Positions 23,861-35,329 are shown, counted from the first letter of the stretch. The stretch: 64,000 nucleotides of DNA from Adiantum capillus-veneris (GCA_014529385.2 CM043963.1:74553412-74617411), one strand, 5' to 3'. The notes: generated by a model from the sequence alone, not told the origin. Translations and numbers: made by a program.

Positions 23861-26800
23861 ATGGCTGGATCACAGGACACTGCTCTTTACAATATCAAGA
23901 AGCTGGATGGAACCAATTTCTAATTGTGGAAGAAGCAGATTTGGCATGTGTTGGTACAAAAGAAGCAGATAAAACCTATAAAGCTCAAGGGGATAAAACC
24001 AGAAGATATGGACGAAGATGAATGGAGCGAAATGGATGAATTGGCACTTTCTACCATTATGCTGACTTTGGCAGAAAGCGTTTACTTCAATGTAGCAGAC
24101 GAGATGTCGGCTTATCAAGCATGGTTAAAGCTGAGTGATCTTTATGAGAAGCAGAGTGCAGCTTCACAGGTATACTGGCTTAAGAAGCTTGTTGACTTGA
24201 AGATGAAAGAAGGGACACCTATGTCCAATCATCTGAATGAATTCAACACAATCTACAGCTAGTTGTCAGCTCAAGGTGTCAAGTTTGATGAACCTGTTAG
24301 GGCTATGTTCCTGTTGATCACATTGCCGGAAAGTTGGGACACTTTTCGCACAGCTTTGAGTAATTCTGCACCACCAGATGGTTTGAACATAGCAGGTGTA
24401 CAAGGAAGTCTGCTTACTAAAGAAACAATTAGAAAGACAATGGACAAAGGCAAAGGAACAGCCTTAGTTGTCAGGGGAAGGACCAAAGAAAAGTACAAAG
24501 GTGGAAAGAGGAATCAGTCTCGTAGCAAGTCCCACAGTGCTAAAGGCAAGAGTGACATAGAATGCTACCATTGTGGCAAGAAGGGTCACATGAAAAGAGA
24601 CTGCAGAGAATGGAAAGCAGAAAAAGGCAAAGAGAAAGCTGAAGACCATGGTGAGAAGAACAAGTCCTCAGTGAAGATTCAAGAAATAAATGTGACAAAC
24701 ACTATTGCAGAGGATGACAGTCTAGTGTCAGGAGACATCTACTTCTTGAAGAATACAATGGACTCAGCTCTTCTTACAGCATCTGATGGAAATGCACTGA
24801 GTGACTGGATTATAGACTCAGGGGCATCACTTCATGTGTCTCCAAACAAGGAGTGGTTTACCTCTTATGTGACCACTAAAGATCATGTTCGGCTAGGAAA
24901 TGGGCAGGCATGTGAGATATTAGGTGTTGGAGATGTTCAATTGAAGTTTCAGAATGGCTCTTCTTTCACGCTGAAGAATGTGAGACATGTTCCCACAATT
25001 ACAAAGAGCTTGATCAGCACAGGTTTACTTGATGATGCTGGCTACGTCACCAATTTTGGACGGAACATGTGGAAGATATCCAAGGGTTCTATGACAGTAG
25101 CACATGGAGTAAAGTCTGGAGGACTTTACATGATTTATGTATCAAATGTCTCTAAAAATGTAATCAATGTAACCGAGCAGCCGAACGTTTCTTTGTGGCA
25201 TAGCCGGTTAGGACATATGTCCAAGAAGGGAATGGAAATCTTGTCTCGTTCTGGTTATTTGCTTGGATTTTCATTTAATGATTTTGAATTTTGTGAACAT
25301 TGTCTGTATGGTAAGCAAACACAGCAGCCACATAAGCATAGAAGCAGTAGAAGAGATACACAGTTGGCACTTGTTCATAGTGATTTGTGTGGACCTATTC
25401 CTAACCTATCTCTAGGGGGAGCTTCTTACTTTATGACATTTATAAATGATTACTCGAGGAAAGTATGGGTTTACTTTCTCAAGCACAAGGATGAAGCGTT
25501 TAGTGTTTTCAAAACGTTTGTGACACTTGTGGAGAATCAGAGTGGCAAGAAGCTTAAATGCTTACGCACTGACAATGGTGGAGAGTATGTTTCAAAGGCC
25601 TTTCAGGACTTTTGTGAGTCAAAAGGTATAAAACGTGAACTTACTGCTCCTTACGATCCTCCTCAAAATGGTGTTGCTGAGAGGATGAATAGGACCATAC
25701 AAGAGAAGGTCAGAAGTATGTTGTCTAATGCACATCTGCCAAATGGGTTTTGGGCTGAAGCTGTATCAACAGCTGTTCATCTTGTAAATAGATCTCCTAG
25801 CAAGGTTTTGCAGAAGGATTCAGTGCCAGAGATGGTATGGTCAGGCAAAATGCCCTCATACAAGCATCTCAGAGTCTTTGGCTGTGAGGCATATACTCAC
25901 GTTCCAAAGGAATTTAGGAACAAACTTGAGCCAAAGAGTAGAAAGTGCATCTTTCTAGGCTATGGTAATTCTGGTGAGATGGGGTACAGACTTTGGGATC
26001 CCGAATCCAGAAAGGTTGTCCGCAGCAATGATGTTCACTTTAATGAATCCAAATATCATTCTAAACCAGAGAGGGTTGAGGAGATTAGAAGAGTTGTCTT
26101 CCAAGAAGATGGACCTGCACGTGAAAGACAAAATGTCAGGGCTCAAGAGGAGCAAGGACATGATAGAGTGGAACCACAGGTTGTGGCTGAGCCTGAGCCA
26201 GTTATTGTGCATAGATCTGGACGTGTCACGCGACCTCCTGATAGGTTTGTTCCATCTATGAACTATGTCATGTTGACTGATTGCAATGAGACTTCATGTT
26301 ACAAGGAAGTAGTGCAAATGAAGGACTCCGGGAATTGGCAATTGGCCATGCAGTCAGAGATGACAGCTCTGCATAAAAACAATACATGGAAGCTAGTTAA
26401 ATTACCACAGGGCAAAAAGGCTCTACCTTGTAAATGGGTTTACAGGTATAAGATCACCGCTCATGATAGTCAGCCAAAGTACAAAGCAAGGCTTGTTGCA
26501 AAGGGCTTTAAGCAAGAACAAGGCATTGACTTTGATGGTCTTCTCTCCGGTGGTCAAGATGACTACATTGAAATGCTTTGTTGCATTGGTTGCCATATTA
26601 GATTTGGTGTTTCACCAAATGGATGTCAAGACAGCGTTCTTGCATGGTGATTTAGATGTGGAAATTTACATGCAGCAGCTAGAAGGGTTTGTTGAGAAAG
26701 GCAAGGAAGATTGGGTATGCCAGTTGTTAAAGAGTCTTTATGGATTAAAACAATCACCGAGGGCATGGTACCATAAATTCCACAAGTTTATGCTTTCTCA

Positions 26801-27839
26801 AGGCTACAAACGTAGTGAGTTCGATCACTGTCTATATACAAAGAAGGCTAAGGATGGCAGTTGGCTGATCCTTATTTTGTATGTGGATGACATGTTGATT
26901 GCTGGCAAGCACTTGGAAGAAATTTCAGCTTTCAAGTCAAAGATGGCAAAATCGTTTGACATGAAAGACATGGGTGAGGCAAGTCATATACTTGGTATGC
27001 GCATTGAGAGAGACAGATCAAAGAAGTTGATTTGGTTATCTCAAACATAGTATATTGACAAGGTTTTGCAACGTTTCAATATGGAGAAGGGAAAGGCACT
27101 GAGTGTTCCATTGCCACCATATGTGAAACTTAACAAACAAGATTGTCCTGTGTCTGAGGAAGAACAGGCTGAAATGGATAAGATTCCATATGCGTGTGCA
27201 GTGGGTAGTTTGATGTATGCAATGATTGCTACTCGCCCAGACATTGCATTTGCAGTGGGAGTAGTAAGTTGATACATGTCAAACCCAGGCAAGAAACATT
27301 GGGAGGCAGTGAAAGGAATATTGAGATAACTGAAAGCTACAAAGAGTATGCGTATATGCTATGTGAGTCAGGAGCTAAGTGTAAAGGGTTTTACAGACTC
27401 AGATTATGCAGGTGACTTAGACAACCGAAGGTCTACGTCAGGGTATGTCTTTACATTGGTTGGTGGAGCAATATCATGGCGTTCTAGATTACAAGATTGT
27501 GTTACTCAGTCTACTACAGAGGCTGAATATGTTGCAGCATCAGAGGCATGCAAAGAATCAATTTGGCTTAATCGACTAGTAACAGATTTGGGAATCAAAG
27601 AAGAGATGCGTGTGTTATATTGTGATAGTCAAAGTGCTATACAATTGGCTCGCAATCCAGTTGATCACTCAAAGACAAAGCATGTGGATGTGAAGTATCA
27701 TTTCATCAGGGAAATGCTCGGAGATAAGCAACTTCAGCTTGTCAAAGTTCACACCACAGAAAATCCTGCTGATCTACTTACAAAAGGACTTCCCTCAGAG
27801 AGCTTTGCGCATTTTCGCAAGCAGTTAGGTGTAGGATAG
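23861..27839 (+). pseudogene. Copia B gag-pol polyprotein, broken
   Basis: Starts at ATG 23861 (MAGSQDTALYNIKKLDGTNF). Domains: UBN2-type gag; zinc knuckle CYHCGKKGHMKRDC (24563-24604); protease IIDSGASLHVSP (about 24808-24843); GAG-pre-integrase WHSRLGHMSKKGM; integrase with HSDLCGP, RTDNGGEY and NGVAERMN (about 25375-25690); RT with YVDDML (about 26881); RNase H with TEAEYVAAS (about 27515). Premature stops lie at TAA 23921, TAG 24260, TAG 27048, TGA 27270 and TAA 27327, with a frame change near 26537. At least two stops (CAG to TAG, CGA to TGA) fit C-to-T decay. The protein ends LGVG, as in element A. Confidence 0.93.
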
Positions 27840-27916
27840 TACATCAATTCTCTACATCTCTTGTATATTAGCTTGTATAGTAGCTTCTCTCACACTTAAA
27901 GTACCACATTGGACTT

Positions 27917-27928
27917 TACGTGGGAGGT
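27917..27928 (+). promoter_or_regulatory. Copia B polypurine tract
   Basis: TACGTGGGAGGT abuts the TGTTGG of the 3' LTR. Confidence 0.85.
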
Positions 27929-28120
27929 TGTTGGGGTATAAAGCCCAATGTGGTCGCCCAGGTAAGTGGGCGGGCCGCCAGGTATGTACACATATTCTTT
28001 TGTAAAAACCTAATAAGAACTCACTATGCTCTACACATTACAGTAGAGCAAGTTCACCATATCGTCGTGCTCTTCTTCTCGCACTCTCTCTCGCGTCGCA
28101 CTTCCGCTCGTACTCCTTCA
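27929..28120 (+). repeat. Copia B 3' LTR
   Basis: 192 bp, partner of 22635-22826, followed by the CCATT target duplication. Confidence 0.95.
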
Positions 28121-28125
28121 CCATT

Positions 28126-28655
28126 TTAGCTCATAATATGGGCCTTGATCGTGCATACTAGTTTGGATGGATTTGCAATGTTGCACAAGTGGGGGAATAA
28201 TACTCACTCCCACCCTGTAAAGTCTCATGGTCATCCGATATTGCTTGGGCGGTCTGAACCCATACTATGTGCTAAAATGGGTTGTATGGCTCATACGACC
28301 TATTTTAGCGCATAGTATGGGCCTTGACCGTCCATACCACTTAGAATGGTTGTGAAACTTTTCAAGGGAGGCGGAATAGTACTCACCTCCACCTATGCAA
28401 AGTCTCGTGGCCATCCGATATGGTATGGGCGGTCTTGGCTCATACTGTACACTAAGATGGGCCGTATGGCTCATATGACACATTTTAGCACATGGCATGG
28501 GCCTTGACTATCCATACCAATTTGGATAACTGTGTAAATTTGTACAAGTGAGGGAATGGTGTAAATTTTCATAGCCATCCGATATGCGGACGGTCCCAAC
28601 CCATGCTATGCGTGCTAAAATGGGCCGTATGAGCCATATGGCCCAGAAGTGCCAA
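28126..28655. repeat. ~180-bp palindromic satellite, right part
   Basis: Continuation of the array at 22195. Palindromes lie at 28259-28281/28299-28321, 28440-28461/28479-28501 and about 28599-28652. With the insertion removed, spacing between units stays near 180 bp, showing the array predates copia B. Units on this side are more diverged toward the right edge. Confidence 0.85.
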
Positions 28656-29045
28656 CGCTACCAGCAAGAGTTTACTTGGCGGAGAATTTGAAAGCGATCA
28701 AGCGAAGCCAGTGGAGTCCGTACTCATAGCAACATGTATCAATCATGAATCCACCATACGAGTTTGTCTTGTGTTTGTGCTTTTGCAGATACTCCATCAC
28801 ACAGAAGAAGAAATAAGGCTTTGGCCTATGCTCAGAGGATTCTAAGAACGGATTCGGGAAGAATCTGTAGTGCTTTTTTGCTCTAGGAATAGACAAAAAT
28901 CGAATTGAGATCTTGCCTCTCGAGAATTCCTCGCAAGGGAAGGAACTAACCTTCGAGTCGGAAGATCTAGAACGAAAGGGTCACTCCAGTTCTTGCGTTT
29001 GTAAAAAAAAAGATTCTCTTTAAGGGGGGACCCATTCATCTTCTG
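28656..29045 (-). other. Unassigned, possibly organelle-like sequence
   Basis: The minus strand has adjacent open frames (28672-28896 and 28842-29039) encoding HYRFFPNPFLESSEHRPKPY and RKNWSDPFVLDLPTRRLVPS. Base composition and residue style (basic, aromatic, Ser-rich) recall plant mitochondrial reading frames, but I cannot match a gene. Transposon motifs are absent. This is an inference only. Confidence 0.2.
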
Positions 29046-29530
29046 GTCCCAAATATTGTGTTGATCTCTTCCCTCATCTCTTTTGAGTTGAAAGATTATT
29101 TATTTTCAGCTTGTTGATTATTCGTGTGCGTTCCCTTTTGTGACATAACCCGGAGAGCTGTAGTATCACATAAATTCTTGAATGATGAAGAGAAACTTGA
29201 TTATTTTTGGCATCTCTTTGGATTTGTTCAGTTGGTCTCGATATTTCCCATAGAAAAGTGATAGGGAGAGAGGAAGTTCTTAGTTCAAGCTTTAGTTGCT
29301 CTTATGCAACACACCATGCGCATGTGTTGTCAATTGGTGCCACTAGCTTAACCAATTATGACAACACTTTCAGAGGTATTAAAGGAGTGCGGACTGCTTT
29401 ATTTTATCGATAAATTGTCAAATTTATGAGTATTTGGAAAGCCACATAATCTCTCTAATACAAACATCAAGGTAGGTCCATGAGTGTGATACGATTAGGT
29501 ATGGTACGCAATATTGTATGCTCCCCACGA
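29046..29530. other. No recognised gene
   Basis: AT-rich sequence without supported features on either strand. Confidence 0.45.
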
Positions 29531-29534
29531 CACT

Positions 29535-29730
29535 AAGTGACAAGGGGGGCATGTGGGGGCGGGTAAGGAGATCAACGGCGAAGAACTATGGCGGGGATCT
29601 CGAGGCGGGCAAGCCCACCCAAAAAATGGTGGCGCCGTTGGGGAGCTGGGATTTGAACCCGCGACGTCGCCCCCTCAATGCTTTTTGAAGCATGGACTAA
29701 CCACTACGTCCGCCTGCGCACGTATGAAAC
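29535..29730 (-). mobile_element. tRNA-derived SINE
   Basis: On the minus strand a box A-like TAGTGGTTAGTCC (complement near 29692-29708) is followed, about 47 nt on, by a perfect box B GGGTTCAAATCCC (complement of 29648-29660). The region between can form an anticodon-type stem (ATGCTT / AAGCAT) and a variable-arm-like GCGACGTCGC, as in a class II tRNA. The acceptor arms do not pair, so it is not a functional tRNA gene. A GC-rich non-tRNA body extends to about 29535. Tail and target duplication are unclear. Confidence 0.6.
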
Positions 29731-29757
29731 CAAAGCCGTTTTACCAAATGTTATAAA

Positions 29758-30142
29758 TGCAAAACCTGGACTTCCCTAGGACTAAACCCGAACAAGCTCC
29801 GTGTTCGGGTTTAATTCTTGACCAGGTTTAGTTTTAGTAAAAGATTTACGACGAACATCGCCTCGATAGTTACACGCGGACTTCCCATCCATTGATCCCC
29901 TCACCCCCCCCTCTTAAATGCTCCATGTCATTTAGTCCTGAGGGTATGCAAAACCTGGACTTCCCTAGGACTAAACCCGAACAAGCTCCGTGTTCGGGTT
30001 TAATTCTTGACCAAGTTTAGTTTTAGTAAAAGATTTACGACGAACATCGCCTCGATAGCTACACGCGGACTTCCCATCCATTGATCCCCTCACCCCCCCC
30101 ACCCCCCCTTTAAATGCTCCTAGTCATTTAGTCCTGAGGGTA
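29758..30142. repeat. Tandem duplication of a ~190-bp hairpin-bearing unit
   Basis: Copy 1 (29758-29945) and copy 2 (29946-30142) are nearly identical, differing mainly in a C-run near the end. Each copy starts TGCAAAACCTGGACTTCC and contains the perfect inverted pair AAACCCGAAC / GTTCGGGTTT around 9 nt. An outer pair AAACCTGG / CCAGGTTT encloses it. Confidence 0.93.
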
Positions 30143-31290
30143 TGCTCCCAAAAAAAAAGTATCTAAAGGACTGCAAGACTTTAGTATATTAAGTAACATT
30201 AGGACCAAACCTCTACACAACAGTCATTGGTAACTTTATTGCGATCGAGTTAGCTCTCAATCCAAACTAAACATGTTTTTCTCAAATTAAACACAACAGT
30301 CATTCGTAAGTTTTGCACATTTTAACATGATATCCATATGTTAGAAGTGACAACAAAAGATGGAAAAAAACGATTAAAAACAGCAACAACATGTGCACAA
30401 TCCCTCAGACACGGTGGCAAATAGCAACAACCTCCGAATGTGAAACCTCCTGGAGTAATCCAATCGCGGAGATCTCCTAGATCTATTTACACACAAAGGG
30501 AAAGTCGCCTAGGACAAGACAAGGCACAAAAGGAGAGAGATTCTCTAAAAACAAAAAGGTTAACGAACAAGGAAGGCAATTTGGCAAAAATGCTAGAGAG
30601 AGAAATTGATAAGGAGAGAGAAACACTAAAGAAAGAGAGAGAGACACCAAAAAATCATCTGGCATTACATTGCCATCCTCTGGCATAAAATTCCACTCGT
30701 AATGTCTCCACGCTCAGGATTTCGATTGACATGCCGTCACTTTGTGCTAGTTTCACACAATACATACTACCTTTGCAAATCTTCTCGAGCTTCAAAAACC
30801 TTTAGATGGCATAACTTCCAAAGTGGTCAACCCCCGGCTCAAGACCGGCCCTGACAAAACTTCCATTGGCCATACCTTCCATCCTATAGCTCCATTTGAT
30901 GAGACGTTTGGACCACCTCATAAACCACTTCAAGCTCTACATTTGCAAGTAAAAAACTAGCTATGTGAACATCTTTACTTGCTATCCCATTTAGCACATT
31001 TTGGAGCTTGTTTGGCCTAAAAGCCCGCATAAGACGCACAACTCCACTTCTAGATCTTTGTACCTGTTTTAGCCCTTTGCCATGAACTTTCTAGCCAATC
31101 CATACTTGTATGTGCCTTCTTCTATGGTCGACACACTTTGGATGCACCACCGTTCACTCACAATTCTCATTTGCGAATTCCTTTTATAACCCTTGACTAA
31201 CTATCTCCTCATAAATTTTCGAACAGAGTAACAGCCCATATCTCTTCGCAATTTGCCAAGCACATCACGAAATCCTTTGATAGAGCTGCT

Positions 31291-31294
<4 letters not shown>
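30143..31294. other. Diverged dispersed repeat, non-coding
   Basis: No gene was seen. The part around 30780-31020 (CTCCATTTGATGAG, GTTTGGACCA, CAAGCTCTACATTTGC) is a diverged relative of 37470-37600 (CTCTATTTGAGGAG, TTTGGACCATC, CAAACTCTACATTCC). This suggests two old copies of one repeat, perhaps an LTR. Confidence 0.35.

Positions 31295-31342
<48 letters not shown>
31295..31342. repeat. (GA)n microsatellite
   Basis: About 24 uninterrupted AG units. Confidence 0.95.
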
Positions 31343-31349
<7 letters not shown>

Positions 31350-31959
31350 TGTCCACTCATTTAAAAAAAAAGGGAAAACATGGTGCCATCAAATTGCACC
31401 TTCCCATAGACATTTCTAAAAGAAGACAAGCCGTGGCACCATCAAACACAATCTCACCTATTGGGGTCTACATAAAGGGAGGACAGAGTCCTCTAGAAGC
31501 TAGAGACAAACAAAAGTGCATGTTGTGTTATCAAATCAATAGGAGAGTAGTTTGAGGCCGGGTTCATACGAGCCTAGTGAAAATCTTTTACTTTATTGAT
31601 TGCCTCCGCTCATGCATTCACAAAGACGACCCCAATGGTTATAATTTTAAAAGGAAACCAAATCTTCAAGAAAAAATGGTAGCGTGTTGGTTATGTGTGT
31701 GGCTGCGATGCACATTGCATGTGTTCAACCACGATAGCACGTGTTTTGTGCTAAAAAGCGTACGACAGTTCTTCTCTCCCGGGGGGCGGCCTTGCCCAAC
31801 TAATGGTGGGTCCGAAGACATGCGATTTTTTTTGGTCCAGCCTATGCATGCCACGGGAGACATATGTTCCTTTGCCTCAAACTGTTGCGGCTCGTCTGAA
31901 CCCAGCTTGATTTTGACAAAACTTGGCCGTCTGCCAACTCAGCGTACTCAATTGCCCAA
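31343..31959. other. No recognised gene
   Basis: Short open frames without known motifs. Confidence 0.4.
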
Positions 31960-33125
31960 TCTTTTTTTTTTTTTTTGCAAAACTCACAATTGTGAGTGAT
32001 TGTATTAGAATGTCATAGAGAAAATTACACATCACCCTCAAGCTCATGCTGAGGCTTGAGGTTAAAATTACATCAGATTAAAGCTAACAAACTATTATCA
32101 AGAGCACTGCCAAGGGCTCGTCTGCCAAATGGCACGGGTCTCCCTGAGCCAGTCATCTGAGTTGTGACTTTTACCAATCACATATATAAGCTTCTCATTT
32201 TCTTGTACAATCACAAAGAAGTTAGCTAACAGAAGGGTTGTTATCAAAGATGCAACAATTCCTGACCTTCTAGATATTATAAAAGAAGCAAAATCTAACA
32301 ATTTGGGTACAAACAAGAAAGGTAGGGCTTTGAAACTGTTTCCCCCCTAGAGAAACAAGAATATGCCTGGGCTATCATGACCAAGGACACGAATAATAAG
32401 TCACTAGAACCTTTGCTTGGGAGTGACATCCACTCCCAAGGGTGCGCCTAGATGTTGAAGGGTCCTTCCTTTAGATACAATCTCCCCCGACCAGTCTAAA
32501 GAGTCAAATGAGTCATTTTCCATAATGGAGATTAGTCTTGGCTTCTCAATACTACACCCCAAAGCCACGGAGAATGTCTGTACGATCTCTAGCGCTTTCC
32601 TGAGAACCTGAGGGTAGGCTTTCAAGAAAAGGAGCGAGTCATATGCAAGCATCTTGGCAAGGAGTTGATCATTGCCAAGCAGAGTTAATCCTTGAATTTC
32701 ACCCCGTGCAACATCAGCTCCAAGAATGGATGAAAGGTTATAGAGAACCGATGCTTAAGATGTGAGCAACACACATGCTTAGGGATAGGCTTAATGATCC
32801 CTCTTTTCAAAGAAGGATCCAACCACCCCTTAACAAAAGCTTGGTTATACATATATGTGATTGGGACCTTGAGGTCATCCCAAAACTCCTTGAAAGAGTT
32901 AGTGGTCAGACCATCCCAACCAGGGGATTTCTCCTTACCGAGAGCATGTAATGCTAGCGTGCACTCATCTTTTGAGAAGACCAGCTTAAGACGATTGGCT
33001 TTTGGTTGATGTATTTTCCTATTGACAATCTCAAGGAAGATTTCTCTGGTCTCATCCACTTCTTGAGAGCGGGTCTCTGGCTGGCCAATGATTTGGCTTA
33101 AATGCTCCAGCATCATCCTAGCCAT
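31960..33125 (-). mobile_element. L1-type LINE, 5'-truncated with internal deletion
   Basis: On the minus strand an RT block (33125-32690) has EKSPGWDGLTTNSFKEFWDD, the KxPGxDGxxxxFxKxFW motif of non-LTR RTs. It is followed by a later block (32652-32404) with MLAYDSLLF in place of the catalytic YADD region, and LGCSIEKPRL. The RT part normally lying between them is missing, so a deletion of several hundred bases happened near 32670. A C-terminal region and 3' UTR follow, with the palindrome CTCACAATTGTGAG (31981-31994), ending in a 16-nt poly(A) tail (T-run at about 31961-31976 on plus). The tail confirms retroposition. Confidence 0.8.
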
Positions 33126-33371
33126 TTCATCCCGATCTTGCGTAGCATCCCCCTTCTTGTCTTTGGCGAGTGGATAGAGTTCTGGCTTTTTAACTCAATT
33201 TCTCCACTTGTAAAAAAAATTCTTGATATTTGGGCTTGTAAGAATGAAATGCTTAGATCCAAAGTTTCTACCATTCATAAAATTTTGGCAAAATTTGAAG
33301 AAGTACAACTTTATCACATCCCTAGGAAAGAAAATCACGATGCAGACTTTCTAGCTCAACAAGCAATCTGA
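33126..33371 (+). pseudogene. Gypsy RNase H C-terminal fragment
   Basis: The frame encodes KVSTIHKILAKFEEVQLYHI then PRKENHDADFLAQQAI. This is the end of the RNase H domain of Tat/Athila-type Ty3/gypsy polyproteins (...HIPRxxNxxADxLA). Reverse transcriptase is not present upstream, where the LINE lies. Confidence 0.7.
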
Positions 33372-34028
33372 GGTCAAAATGAAGTGCAATTCATCATTGC
33401 AGCTGCAACAATGAAGGAGCCATAATATGCAGGCATGGAGTCCTTAACACCTATGGTTAACTACATCCTAGAGGGAGAATTTCCTAAAGATTTCGTAACG
33501 AAACAAAGAAGGAGGCTCATCAAGAAGGCAAGTTCATTTCTTTGGTTTGAGGGAGCTTTGTATCAAAAGGGTAAAGATCTTGTTTGTAGATGAGTGCCAT
33601 GCACTAGTGAAATTCCTGAAATCTTGAGAGGGTTGCATGAAGAAGCTTGTGGGGATAATTTTTTGCATGAGCCAATGATAAAAAAAATCTTGTTAGCTGG
33701 ATATGTTTAGCAAAGTATGCATGTGGATGTACAACATTGGTATAGAAGTTGCCACTATTGCCAAATCAATGGCAACCAAAGGTTACTATATGGACCTCAA
33801 CAACCAGTTATTGCCTGTGGTCCTTTTGAAAAATGAGGAATAGATGCTATGGTTCCATTTCCTAGAACAACAAATGGTAAAGTATATATCCTTCTTGCTA
33901 TTGACTATATGACAAGGTGGATAGAAGCACAAAGTGTAGCACGAGTAAATGAAAAGACAGTGAGTAGGTTTATCTACACCCAAATTCGTTGCAGGTTTGG
34001 TACACCTCTTGAAATCATCTTTGATAAC
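33372..34028 (+). pseudogene. Gypsy integrase, first part
   Basis: Broken frames contain a zinc-binding HHCC-like region (LHEEACGDNFLHEP ... SCHYCQINGNQ, about 33620-33780). The catalytic core start follows (GIDAMVPFPRTTNGK, YILLAIDYMTRWIEA, CRFGTPLEIIFDN; first Asp near 33845, second near 34022). Several stops interrupt it. The frame is cut immediately after IIFDN by a MITE and resumes at 34494. Confidence 0.8.
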
Positions 34029-34493
34029 ATTAGGAAGAGGATGGGGTCCAGAAGGGCCTCTTTATTTTCCATGAGATTATGGAGGTGATTAACATTTTGA
34101 CAAATAGATACATGCCATGTGTGCAAGAATGGTGGGTGTGTAAGAGAGGTGTAAGAGTGGTCAAAGGATGCACTTTTCCCCCCAAAAAAGGGGATGGACA
34201 ACTTTATGATTTTTGGACTTCCATAAATGCTACATATGATCTCTCATTTGGGTGAAGATTATAGATCTTTAATCTACACGCTGAGCTCTTTCCATAGATA
34301 TATTACATGATATGGTTTTGCATTCTAGATTTTAAATTTCATATTTTTTGGGGAAATTTGAACTCAAATAAAGTAGCCATTTTGCTTGTTTGAATTCAAG
34401 AGCCGTCCTTCGATTGATTTCCTAATACTAGAGGTTTGAATCCCTCAAACTACCAAATAAAGAGGTCCCCCTACACCCCATTCTCTTCCTAAT
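34029..34493. mobile_element. MITE-like insertion in gypsy integrase, 465 bp
   Basis: The ends are imperfect inverted repeats of about 40 bp. The left end is ATTAGGAAGAGGATGGGGT and the right end is the complement of ATTAGGAAGAGAATGGGGT, both continuing into CCTCTTTATTT. The interior is AT-rich and non-coding. Removing it rejoins integrase after IIFDN with DGPGF, so its borders are defined by the interrupted domain. The target duplication is unclear (possibly TAA), so the superfamily is not assigned. Confidence 0.75.
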
Positions 34494-35329
34494 GATGGTC
34501 CAGGTTTCAGAAAGGGCTTACCAACAAAAGTGTGTGATGAAATTAAAATTCACCATAGACATAGCTTACCATATTATCCTCAATCAAATGGTTTGGTAGA
34601 GAAAGCTATCGAGATCATTTTAGGAATCAAAAGGAAGATGGTGAAAAGTAAGCCAAAGTTATGGGATGGTTTCTTACATGGGGCATTATGGGCAATTAGG
34701 ACAACTTACAAAGATGCTACACAATTCACTCCATTCCACTTAGTGTATGGACATGAAGCTTTGCAACCAATTGAACTTCACATTCCTACTATAAAGCTTA
34801 TAGGTAAACAAGAACAAAAGGGCACTGAAGCATGTATCAATAGGCTCCTCATTATGGTGGAACTAGATTGGAAAAGAGAGTCGGCATACAGGTGCTACGA
34901 GAAGAAAGCTTTGCAACTCAAGGAGAAAATTTACGAGGGTGTCAAAGACAAAGGGATTGAAGAGAAGATCCTAGTCCTTCACAACAACAATACGTTGGAC
35001 AATAGATCTGATGCTAATTTTGAGAATAAATGGGAAGGACCTTACATTGTGAAGGAAGCTTATGCAAATGGTTACTATCAATTGATGGATTTGGATGGAA
35101 AGAAGGACCCTAGGAAGGTTAATGGCTATCGACTCAACTCTTATCTAAGTCGCATATTTCCAGGATATTTGAAGATGGAACAAGCCAAAGAGAAGACAAG
35201 GGAGGTGTGCTACTACTGTTGCACTTATCACACATTGAAATCATGTGCAACTAGGTACAGAACCTTTGAAGGCAAAGAAGAATCAAGGAGGAGAGGAACC
35301 TTGGAGGAGGCATTGCAAAATTATCAATA
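34494..35329 (+). pseudogene. Gypsy integrase, second part (Tat/Athila-like)
   Basis: The open frame 34530-35329 continues the catalytic core. YYPQSNGLVEKAI holds the third catalytic residue (Glu). ALWAIRTTYKDATQFTPFHL and VYGHEALQPIELHIP follow, as in Tat/Athila integrases. The C-terminal part (ENKWEGPYIVKEAYANGYY, LMDLDGKKDPRKVNGYRLN) is the typical end of these polyproteins. The 266-codon open frame is the best preserved part of this element. No gag, protease or RT remains upstream. Confidence 0.85.

Larger units (their letters stand above)
22635..28120 (+). mobile_element. Copia element B, full-length Ty1/copia retrotransposon
   Basis: 192-bp LTRs (22635-22826 and 27929-28120) differ at four positions, about 98% identity. 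A perfect CCATT target duplication, PBS, 1-kb leader, gag-PR-INT-RT-RNase H and PPT are all present. It inserted into one arm of the palindromic satellite. The coding region has five premature stops and one frameshift, so this copy needs proteins from elsewhere. It is related to element A but is a distinct family. Confidence 0.95.

Noticed and set aside
29640-29722. A functional tRNA gene
   Set aside because: Box A and box B are good, but the acceptor-stem halves do not pair and extra sequence is attached, so SINE is the better call.
34029-34493. A 3-bp TAA target duplication proving PIF/Harbinger origin
   Set aside because: The reading depends on assuming a mutated flank; the evidence is not sufficient to assign a superfamily.
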